Positions 7,839-13,870 of a DNA stretch of 19,314 nucleotides are shown here, piece after piece. The notes under the pieces are model-generated. The model was not told the origin of the DNA. It saw only the letters and a program-made list of their open reading frames with translations, and searched no databases. This DNA comes from Nitrospirota bacterium (GTDB taxonomy: Bacteria; Nitrospirota; Nitrospiria; Nitrospirales; NS-4). The DNA is taken from assembly GCA_005877525.1 (NCBI GenBank), contig VBON01000032.1, positions 1-19,314 on the forward strand, given 5' to 3'. A program made the position numbers and the translations under genes. Within the stretch, counting starts at the first letter, position 1. Each line of letters starts with the position of its first letter.

Positions 7839-8671
7839 GGCCGTAGTTCCCTTCCCAGGGGCGTGGCGACCGCCCGCGCATTGAGCACCGGTGACGTGGC
7901 GACCGACCGGATGGGGCTGGCGAGCCAGTACAACCCACCGACAAACACGCCACCTCCGATGATGTTGCCGGTGATGACCCAGAGCTGGTTCCAGGCAAAA
8001 CCGGCCCAGGAGATGTTCGGTTCATGCGGCAGGAACAAGGCCAGCCCAAGCAGTGACTGGTTTGCGATGCTGTGCTCAAACCCGCTACCGATAAACGCGA
8101 ACAGGCACCAGAAAATCAGCAGCATTTTGGCCGCATCCCCGTTGGCTCGTGACGCGGTCCAGACCGCAAGACAGACCAGCCAATTGCAGAGGAGGCCGCG
8201 GAGGAAAAGTTCCCATGCCGGCAGATGCATCTTGATCCCGGCTACCTTCTGAATCAGGCTGGAAGAAGCAGGAGCGAGCGTGCCGGATTGCACGACCAAC
8301 CAGGCGATGACTAAGGATCCTAACAGGTTCCCTACCAGCGACCAGAAGAACAAGCTGCCCACCTGTCGCCAAGTCACTTGCCCGGCTAGCCCGCCAATGA
8401 CCGCGACCATGTTATTGCCCGTGAAAAGCTCAGAGCCGGCAAAGATTACCAGGGTCAGCGCTATTCCGAACGAAACGCCCATGACCAACTTCAGCGCTGC
8501 GGACCCCTCCGAGGCGAACGGTCCGCCAATGCAGAAGATCAGCGTGATGCCAAAACCCAGATAGACCCCGGCGAGGGCTGAGAGGATCATATATCCAAAC
8601 GGACTGCGCTCAAGATACGCGACCTTCTTGACTGATACCTCAACCATTCGTTGAACATCCTGCGTGTACAT
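7835..8671 (-). CDS. nirC: formate/nitrite transporter family channel, probably NirC
   Basis: 278 residues with six hydrophobic helices, the FNT family topology. Family signatures include AGSELFTGNNM at about 78-88 (the broken second helix) and GSGFEHSIANQ with His200, the central pore histidine of FNT channels. FNT proteins are pentameric inner-membrane channels for formate, nitrite or hydrosulfide. The four-base overlap with nirA strongly suggests that nitrite is the substrate here. The ATG at 8671 is preceded by GAGGAG at proper spacing. Upstream, after cynS, is a 178-base leader with an intrinsic-terminator hairpin, so expression of nirC-nirA is probably controlled separately from the transporter-cynS genes. 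The C-terminus has a short basic tail (RELRP). Confidence 0.9.
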   Translation of the reverse strand: MYTQDVQRMVEVSVKKVAYLERSPFGYMILSALAGVYLGFGITLIFCIGGPFASEGSAALKLVMGVSFGIALTLVIFAGSELFTGNNMVAVIGGLAGQVTWRQVGSLFFWSLVGNLLGSLVIAWLVVQSGTLAPASSSLIQKVAGIKMHLPAWELFLRGLLCNWLVCLAVWTASRANGDAAKMLLIFWCLFAFIGSGFEHSIANQSLLGLALFLPHEPNISWAGFAWNQLWVITGNIIGGGVFVGGLYWLASPIRSVATSPVLNARAVATPLGRELRP

Positions 8672-8690
8672 CTTCGTCTCCTCTGCTTAA

Positions 8691-8731
8691 CTCAAATAAA
8701 AAGGGCGTCAATCCACAACAGATTGGCGCCC
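8691..8731 (-). terminator. intrinsic terminator in the nirC leader (candidate attenuator)
   Basis: On the minus strand GGGCGCCAATC (8731-8721), a seven-base loop and GATTGACGCCC (8713-8703) form an 11-position stem with one mismatch, followed at once by TTTTTATTT. It lies between the cynS stop (8850) and the nirC ATG (8671), about 20 bases before the nirC ribosome site. It can end cynS transcripts or act as a regulated gate into nirC-nirA. The 12 bases TTTTTATTTGAG after the stem are identical to those after the nrtA leader terminator. Confidence 0.75.
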
Positions 8732-8769
8732 TTGCCATTGCCCTTTGCACGACGGGTCAGCGACGACCC
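8724..8769 (-). promoter_or_regulatory. candidate two-hairpin antiterminator in the nirC leader
   Basis: Just 5' of, and overlapping, the terminator stem is TGGC-AAGGGC-GCCA (8737-8724): a four-bp stem with a six-base loop having A at position 1 and G at position 4. Upstream is a second hairpin, GGGTC-GTCGCT-GACCC (8769-8754), also with a six-base loop and G at position 4 but G instead of A at position 1. Formation of the first hairpin would use up the 5' arm of the terminator. Paired hexaloop hairpins next to a terminator are the target type of ANTAR antiterminator proteins. The short stem and the non-matching upstream loop make this weaker than the nrtA copy. Confidence 0.4.
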
Positions 8770-8849
8770 CGAAGCATACAGAGGGCGGCATTGCTCCTCC
8801 GTGCGCTTCTTCAGAGTATTCTACTTTACGGCTGTATTCACATATTTCT

Positions 8850-9290
8850 TTAGAACTCCTTGTACGGCAACCATTTGCCGTTCATTGTGATTTTTACACG
8901 CGCTTCGCCCTGGGCGCCGGTCACCTTCTCCATGTCCATTGTGAAGTCAATGGCGCTCATGATGCCGTCCCCGAACATCTCGTTGGCCATGTCGCGTAGC
9001 GAATCGCCATAGACCCCCACAATTTCCATGAGGCGGTATTTAAAGGGATCGGTGGTGATTGGAAAGTCCGTTCGCACGGGAAACGCCGAGACCGCCTCGG
9101 CGACTTCCGGCGTCAGGCCCAGCGCCTTGGCCAATTTTCCGGCTTCCTCCGGTCCCAGCCGTTGCTGCCCGTTGAGCGCGGCCGCCACATAGACGGGATT
9201 TCGGCCGACCGCCTGCCCGAGCGCCTGAAAGGTCATTTTCTTCTCTTGCCGTTTACTCCGGATCACCCCCAATGCTTCTACTCGATCCAT
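8850..9290 (-). CDS. cynS: cyanate hydratase (cyanase)
   Basis: 146 residues; E. coli CynS has 156. The enzyme converts cyanate plus bicarbonate to carbamate and CO2, and carbamate decays to ammonium and CO2. The N-terminal helical DNA-binding-like fold (residues 1-70) is followed by the conserved catalytic domain. The three catalytic residues are at the family spacing: Arg86 and Glu89 in YRLMEIVGVYGD, and Ser112 in FGDGIMSAIDF. The protein ends with NGKWLPYKEF, matching the family's C-terminal pattern. AAGGAGGAG precedes the ATG, 26 bases after the ABC ATPase gene, so it is in the transporter operon. That position raises the chance that the transporter carries cyanate. In nitrifiers cyanase is known both for detoxification and for supplying ammonium. 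Confidence 0.96.
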   Translation of the reverse strand: MDRVEALGVIRSKRQEKKMTFQALGQAVGRNPVYVAAALNGQQRLGPEEAGKLAKALGLTPEVAEAVSAFPVRTDFPITTDPFKYRLMEIVGVYGDSLRDMANEMFGDGIMSAIDFTMDMEKVTGAQGEARVKITMNGKWLPYKEF

Positions 9291-9316
9291 TGCTCTCCTC
9301 CTTGCCTGGTAAAGCC

Positions 9317-10117
9317 TTACGCCGTCTGGCGTTTCTGATGCGACCGCTCCACCAAAAAGTGAATGATATGGTTTCTGATCTTGTAATAGTTCGGGTGTTC
9401 GATGACGGTGGTGCGCATCCGCGGCCGGGGGATGTCGATGTCTACCACTTCCGCGATCTCCGCTTCTGGCCCCCTCGTCATGAGCACGATCTTGTCGCTC
9501 AATAAAATCGCCTCGTCCACGTCATGCGTCACCATGAACACGGTGTTCTTCGTGCGCATCCAAATGCTGACCAGTTCTTCCTGGATGACGCCTCGGGTCA
9601 GCGCATCGATCTGGGCGAACGGCTCGTCGAGCAGCAGGAGCTTGGGCTCGACCGAAAATGCGCGGGCCAGCCCAACGCGTTGTCGCATGCCGCCCGACAG
9701 CATGGTGGGCCGTTTCGACTCGGCGCCCGTCAGCCCCACCATCTCGATGTACCGGCCCACGCACTTGTGCTGTTCTGCGGCACTCCACTGCGGATGCGCG
9801 GCCTTGACCGCGACCCTGACGTTCTCATACACCGACATCCACGGCATGAGGGCGAAATTCTGGAACACCACCATGCGGTCCAGCCCGGGCGAATCAATCT
9901 CCTTCCCGTCGAGAACGACGCCGCCGGACGACGGCCGCTCCAGGCCCGCGATGATGTTCAGGATGGTGCTCTTGCCGCAACCCGAATGGCCTACCATCGT
10001 TACGAAGGTCCCCTGCTCGATCTCAAAGAAGATGTCCTTGAAAATGCACTGCATCCCCTTTCCGGAGGGGTCCGGAAAATATTTGGTCACGTTCGAAATT
10101 TCAAGAAAGGCGCCCAT
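9317..10117 (-). CDS. nrtD: ATP-binding protein of a nitrate/nitrite/cyanate-type ABC importer
   Basis: 266 residues with all ABC ATPase motifs: Walker A GHSGCGKST (43-51), Q-loop Gln86 in VVFQNFALMPW, signature LSGGMRQRVGLARAF (140-154), Walker B LLLLDEPFAQID (ending near 171) and switch His198 in VTHDVDEA. The ALMPW stretch after the Q-loop is common to the NrtD/CynD/SsuB/TauB group. The protein powers import by the permease and binding protein encoded just upstream. It starts eight bases after the permease stop, with only a weak ribosome site (TAGGA overlapping that stop), consistent with coupled translation. The symbol reflects the family; nitrate versus cyanate cannot be decided from this subunit. 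Confidence 0.88.
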   Translation of the reverse strand: MGAFLEISNVTKYFPDPSGKGMQCIFKDIFFEIEQGTFVTMVGHSGCGKSTILNIIAGLERPSSGGVVLDGKEIDSPGLDRMVVFQNFALMPWMSVYENVRVAVKAAHPQWSAAEQHKCVGRYIEMVGLTGAESKRPTMLSGGMRQRVGLARAFSVEPKLLLLDEPFAQIDALTRGVIQEELVSIWMRTKNTVFMVTHDVDEAILLSDKIVLMTRGPEAEIAEVVDIDIPRPRMRTTVIEHPNYYKIRNHIIHFLVERSHQKRQTA

Positions 10118-10125
10118 GAGGTTTC

Positions 10126-10941
10126 CTATTCCGTGTACGCGATGGCTTTGGCCAGTCGATTAAAGCCCAGGTCCAGGATTAATCCCACCGCTCCAATCAC
10201 CAGGATGGCGAAGATGACCCGGGTGAGCGACAGATTATTCCATTCGTTCCACACAAAGTACCCTATCCCAGTCCCGCCGACGAGCATCTCGGCCGCCACC
10301 ACGGCGATCCAGGCGCTGCCGATGGAGATGCGAAGTCCCGCCACAATCATCGGCGCGGCGGCGGGCAGGATCACTTTGAAAAACCTGCCCCACCAGGACA
10401 ATTGCAGCAGCGCCGCCACATTCAGATAGTCCTTTCTGATCGAGTTGACCCCGAAGGCCGTGTTGGCCAGCGTGGGCCATAACGTGGACATGAAAATGAC
10501 CAGGATCATCGCTCCCGTCGAATCCCTGATGGTGTAGAGAAACAGGGGCATCCAGGCCAGCGGCGAGATCGGCTTGAGAATCTGGATGTACGGGTTCGCC
10601 GCTTTCAGCAGGATGGGATTGAGTCCCAGGAGGACTCCGGCCAGGATCGCGACCACCGAGGCCGCCCCGTAGCCGATCGCCACACGACCCAGGCTGGAGA
10701 GCACCTGGAGCCCGATTCCCTTGTCGTTCGGGCCGCGGTCGTAAAACGGTTCGGACAGCATCTCCCAGCTCACCTTGGCGACGGCGGCGGGGCCCGGCAA
10801 TCCCTGCGTGCGGCCTCCGACCGAAGGGGTGGACCCCAGTTGCCACAGGGCCAAGGCGCCCAGGAGCATTAACGACGATAGCGTGATGACGCGGAATGTA
10901 TCCCCCGTCATGGTCCCGGTCATGGTGCTGGTTCCATTCAT
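10126..10941 (-). CDS. nrtB: permease of a nitrate/nitrite/cyanate-type ABC importer
   Basis: 271 residues with about six hydrophobic helices, beginning at VITLSSLMLLGALALWQLGS. The cytoplasmic EAA loop that docks with the ATPase is visible as AALLQLSWWGRFFKVILPAAAPMIVAGLRIS followed by the conserved AWIAVVAAEM helix. This is the NrtB/CynB/SsuC permease pattern. The ATG at 10941 is set by AGGAGG, which overlaps the TAG stop of the binding-protein gene twelve bases upstream. Two further in-frame ATGs follow within 11 codons but lack better ribosome sites; this stretch encodes a short Thr/Met/Gly repeat (TMTGTMTGD). It acts in the inner membrane with the neighbouring binding protein and ATPase. 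Confidence 0.88.
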   Translation of the reverse strand: MNGTSTMTGTMTGDTFRVITLSSLMLLGALALWQLGSTPSVGGRTQGLPGPAAVAKVSWEMLSEPFYDRGPNDKGIGLQVLSSLGRVAIGYGAASVVAILAGVLLGLNPILLKAANPYIQILKPISPLAWMPLFLYTIRDSTGAMILVIFMSTLWPTLANTAFGVNSIRKDYLNVAALLQLSWWGRFFKVILPAAAPMIVAGLRISIGSAWIAVVAAEMLVGGTGIGYFVWNEWNNLSLTRVIFAILVIGAVGLILDLGFNRLAKAIAYTE

Positions 10942-10953
10942 GGCACAGTCCTC

Positions 10954-12246
10954 CTAGACCCGCCGGATGGCAAAACTATTGATGTACTCCTCCGGTTTAT
11001 CCGGATCAAACACCTTCCCATCCGCAAATCGATGCTTTTTGGAATTCTCCTTGGGAGGCTTATGCCCCATCGACTGCATTACCTCACGGCAGCTCGAGGT
11101 GAGATACACCTCCTCCGCAATCTTCTTATAGTTCACGTCGCCCTTGATGTAGCCCCACCGCTTCATCTGCGTGAGTATCCAGATCGCCATGGAATGGTAC
11201 GGGAACGGATCGAAGTCGATCCTGTCGGGCACCTTTCTCATATTGCCGAGCCCGTCCGGGAACTCCCCCGTCAAAATCTGCTCCAGGACTTCTTCCGGTT
11301 GGTTGAGATAATTTTTGGGGGCGATCGCCTTCGCAATCTGCTTCCGATTGGCCTTGTCGTGGGCGTAGTCAGTCGAGTCAATGATGGCCTTCAGGATCGC
11401 CTTGAAGCTGTTGGGATTGGCGGTGGCAAAGTCCTGGGAACACGAGAAAGCGCAGCACGGATGTCCGTCCCAGATGTCTTTGGAAAGCATGTAGATAAAC
11501 CCGAACCCTTCGAACACCGAGCGCTGGTTGAAGGGGTCCGGACCGAGGTAGCCATCCAGATTGTTCGCGCGTAGGTTCGCCACCATCTCGGGGGGCGGCA
11601 ACACCCGGATCTGCACGTCCTTGTCTGGGTCGACGCCGCCTTCCGCCAGAAAGTACCGGAGCAGAAAGTTATGCATCGAATAATCGAAGGGCACGGCAAA
11701 CTTGAATCCCTTCATATCCTGGGCGGTCTTGACCCCCTTATGCTTCATGTGCAAAGTGATCGCCTGGCCGTTGATATTTTCCACGGCCGGCATCAGGAAG
11801 GGAGCTGATTGCGACCCGACTCCCATCGAAATGGCGAGCGGCATGGGCGTCAGCATATGGGTCGCGTCCGTCTGCTTGTTCAGCGCAAAATCCCTGATCA
11901 TCGCCCACCCCGACGCCTTGAGCACTTCCACGTTCAGTCCGTGTTTCTTGTAAAAGCCCAACGGCTCGGCCATGATCAGCGGCGTCGCACAGGTGATCGG
12001 AATGAAGCCAACCTTCAAGTCGGTCTTCTCAAGTTTGCCCCCCGTTTCCGCCGCCCAGGCTTTCATCGTTGATAGCGGCAGGACCTCCTCGATGATCGCC
12101 AGCGCGGTGGCGCCGCCAACCAGCTTGAAGAACTCCCGCCTGCTAGCGGTGCGTCCACCGAAGATTCCATGGAGCAGTGCATTCTCGATCAGGTCCGCCA
12201 TGCGATGTTCCGCGGAAAACTTCTTCTCTTCGAGATTGGGATTCAT
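10954..12246 (-). CDS. nrtA: Tat-exported NrtA/CynA-type substrate-binding protein
   Basis: 430 residues. A twin-arginine signal SRREFFKLVG has Arg36-Arg37, followed by a hydrophobic stretch to about residue 67 (AWA). The 35-residue segment before the arginines is long, as in other members. The mature protein has the NrtA/CynA-like fold segments KVGFIPITCATPLIMAEPLGFYKKHGL, FKFAVPFDYSMHNFLLRYFLAEGG, and PPEMVANLRANNLDGYLGPDPFNQ. It delivers nitrate, nitrite, cyanate or bicarbonate to the permease, and residues alone do not let me choose. cynS downstream argues for cyanate; nirC-nirA downstream argues for nitrate or nitrite. ATG 12246 has CGGAGG at good spacing. A strong attenuator sits in its leader. 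Because the preprotein is Tat-type, the mature form would be exported folded. Confidence 0.88.
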   Translation of the reverse strand: MNPNLEEKKFSAEHRMADLIENALLHGIFGGRTASRREFFKLVGGATALAIIEEVLPLSTMKAWAAETGGKLEKTDLKVGFIPITCATPLIMAEPLGFYKKHGLNVEVLKASGWAMIRDFALNKQTDATHMLTPMPLAISMGVGSQSAPFLMPAVENINGQAITLHMKHKGVKTAQDMKGFKFAVPFDYSMHNFLLRYFLAEGGVDPDKDVQIRVLPPPEMVANLRANNLDGYLGPDPFNQRSVFEGFGFIYMLSKDIWDGHPCCAFSCSQDFATANPNSFKAILKAIIDSTDYAHDKANRKQIAKAIAPKNYLNQPEEVLEQILTGEFPDGLGNMRKVPDRIDFDPFPYHSMAIWILTQMKRWGYIKGDVNYKKIAEEVYLTSSCREVMQSMGHKPPKENSKKHRFADGKVFDPDKPEEYINSFAIRRV

Positions 12247-12267
12247 GACTACCTCCGTATTCGGTCC

Positions 12268-12313
12268 CTCAAATAAAAAAAGGCGCCAACAAGTTCTGCT
12301 TGCTGGCGCCTTT
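12268..12313 (-). terminator. strong intrinsic terminator in the nrtA leader (candidate attenuator)
   Basis: On the minus strand AAAGGCGCCAGCAAG (12313-12299), loop CAGAA, then CTTGTTGGCGCCTTT (12293-12279) make a 15-bp stem with a single G-U pair, followed by a T-rich run (TTTTATTT). It lies 113 bases after the glnA stop and 32 bases before the nrtA ATG, between the gene and its likely promoter. A terminator placed inside a leader, not at an operon end, points to regulated read-through. It shares TTTTTATTTGAG downstream with the nirC leader. Confidence 0.85.
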
Positions 12314-12353
12314 GCCAGACGACTTCCTTTCGCCTACAGCCTTTGTAAGCGAA
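12303..12353 (-). promoter_or_regulatory. ANTAR-like two-hairpin antiterminator in the nrtA leader
   Basis: Hairpin 2 is CTGGC-AAAGGC-GCCAG (12318-12303): a perfect five-bp stem and a hexaloop with A at position 1 and G at position 4. Its loop and 3' arm are the 5' arm of the terminator, so the two folds exclude each other. Hairpin 1 lies ten bases upstream (12353-12329): TTCGCTTAC / GTAGGCGAA around AAAGGCT, which contains the same AAAGGC sequence; the top A-T may pair and shrink the loop to five bases. ANTAR proteins such as NasR are known to bind paired hexaloop hairpins with A1 and G4 and so prevent terminator formation. No ANTAR gene is in this window, so the regulator is inferred. Confidence 0.55.
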
Positions 12354-12366
12354 CGCTTTTCGAAGA

Positions 12367-12395
12367 ATGATAGAACGCCGGCCGGCTTCTCATTG
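12367..12395 (-). promoter_or_regulatory. possible promoter for the nrtA operon, with a palindromic spacer
   Basis: A -10-like TATCAT (12372-12367) would start transcription near 12360, about seven bases upstream of leader hairpin 1, giving a leader of roughly 110 nt. The -35 position holds CAATGA, a poor match, so an activator may be needed. The 17-base spacer reads GAAGCCGGCCGGCGTTC, an imperfect palindrome that could be an operator or simply part of the glnA 3' region. The rest of the glnA-nrtA gap (12396-12425) shows nothing clear. Confidence 0.35.
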
Positions 12396-12425
12396 ATCCG
12401 GCACGAGCCTCCGAAGGGTTAACTC

Positions 12426-13835
12426 TTACACATCATAGTAGAGGAAGAACTCATAGGGATGCGGCCGTAGCCGGATGGCGTCGATCTCTTTCTCCCGCTT
12501 ATAGGTCCACCAGGTCCCGATGACATCCTGCGTAAACACGTTTCCCTCCAACAGGAAGTCATGATCCTTCTCAAGATTGCGGAGTGACTCGTCAAGACTG
12601 CCCGGCATCTTTTTAACCTTGGCAGCCTCATGAGGCTCCAGATCGTACAGATCCTTGTCCATAGGATGCCCCGGATCGATCTTGTTTTCGATCCCGTCCA
12701 GCCCCGCCATCAGCATGGCCGCAAAGGAGAGATAGGGATTGCATGCCGGATCCGGAAAGCGCACTTCGATCCGCTTGGCTTTGGGGTTCGGAGAGTACAT
12801 GGGGATCCGAATACCCGCGCTGCGGTTGCGGCTGGAATAGGCGAGGTTCACCGGAGCTTCGAATCCGGGAGTCAGCCGCTTATAGCTGTTGACCGTCGGG
12901 TTGGTAAACGCCGCCAGCGCCGGCGCGTGCTTCAAAATTCCACCGATGTACCAGAGACAGAGTTGTGAGATGCCGGCATATTCCTTGCCGGCGAACAGCG
13001 GCGTCCCCCCTTTCCAAATGCTCTGGTGCGTGTGCATGCCGGAGCCGTTGTCGCCAAAAATCGGTTTGGGCATAAATGTGACGGTCTTGCCATAACGACG
13101 CGCCACATTCTTGATAACGTACTTGTACATCATCATGTTGTCGGCCATTTTTGTCAGCGTGTCATACCGCAGATCGATTTCCGCCTGTCCTGCCGTCGCC
13201 ACCTCATGATGGTGCTTTTCGACGGGAATTCCCGCCTTCGCCATCTCGATAATCATTTCCGTGCGGATGTCCTGTTGGGTATCCATCGGCGCCACCGGAA
13301 AGTAGCCTTCCTTGTGGCGTGGCTTGTTGCCGAGGTTGGTGCCGTCCTTCCCTGAATTCCAGATGCCTTCGTCGGAATCAATGTAGTAATACGCGCTGTT
13401 GCTCGTCTGATCGTACCGGGCATTGTCGAAGATGAAGAACTCGGCTTCCGGCCCCCAATAGGAGACATCGCCGATTTTAGTCGATTTTAGATACTTCTCT
13501 GCCTTTTGGGAGACATGACGGGGATCGCGGCTGTAATTCTCGCGGGTGATGGGGTCCACCACATTGCAGATCATGCTGATTGTCGGGGCGCTGGTGAAGG
13601 GATCCATCACTGCCGTCGTGGGATCCGGCACCACCATCATGTCGCTGTTGTTAATGGCCTGCCATCCCCGGATCGAAGACCCGTCGAACCCCGACCCTTC
13701 GGTGAAGACGTTGTCGGTCAGCTCTTCAATGGGGATCGTAAAGTGCTGCCAGGTGCCGGGAAAGTCGACGAACTTCAGGTCGACCATCACCGCTTTATGT
13801 TTTTTCGCGAGCTCCAACACTTCCTTCGCAGTCAT
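12426..13835 (-). CDS. glnA: glutamine synthetase type I
   Basis: 469 residues, the usual length of GSI-beta subunits. The enzyme makes glutamine from glutamate, ammonium and ATP in the cytoplasm as a dodecamer. Recognisable blocks are GSGFDGSSIRGWQ near residue 47-60, GPEAEFFIFD (metal and substrate glutamates), VEKHHHEVATAGQAEID, MPKPIFGDNGSGMHTHQS and NPTVNSYKRLTPGFEAPVNLAYSSRNRSAGIRIP. Tyr397 in DKDLYDLEP is the adenylylation tyrosine and matches the E. coli position, so it fits the presence of GlnE-type enzymes in the window. Ribosome site AAGGAGG lies four bases before the ATG; the gap to glnD is only 35 bases, indicating co-transcription with glnB-glnD. Confidence 0.97.
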   Translation of the reverse strand: MTAKEVLELAKKHKAVMVDLKFVDFPGTWQHFTIPIEELTDNVFTEGSGFDGSSIRGWQAINNSDMMVVPDPTTAVMDPFTSAPTISMICNVVDPITRENYSRDPRHVSQKAEKYLKSTKIGDVSYWGPEAEFFIFDNARYDQTSNSAYYYIDSDEGIWNSGKDGTNLGNKPRHKEGYFPVAPMDTQQDIRTEMIIEMAKAGIPVEKHHHEVATAGQAEIDLRYDTLTKMADNMMMYKYVIKNVARRYGKTVTFMPKPIFGDNGSGMHTHQSIWKGGTPLFAGKEYAGISQLCLWYIGGILKHAPALAAFTNPTVNSYKRLTPGFEAPVNLAYSSRNRSAGIRIPMYSPNPKAKRIEVRFPDPACNPYLSFAAMLMAGLDGIENKIDPGHPMDKDLYDLEPHEAAKVKKMPGSLDESLRNLEKDHDFLLEGNVFTQDVIGTWWTYKREKEIDAIRLRPHPYEFFLYYDV

Positions 13836-13870
13836 ACCTCCTCCTTAAAAAGAAAATTGCCCCAATGATC

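Noticed and set aside
7536..8252. Plus-strand open frame of 238 codons opposite nirC and nirA
   Set aside because: It is antisense to two clear genes, low in complexity of motif and without a ribosome site; shadow of GC-rich coding sequence.
9524..10429. Plus-strand open frame of 301 codons opposite the ABC transporter genes
   Set aside because: It lies antisense to an ATPase and permease with complete motifs and shows no domain of its own.
12380..12425. GC-rich palindrome after glnA as an intrinsic terminator
   Set aside because: The stem is not followed by a T-run; it sits instead between possible -35 and -10 boxes.
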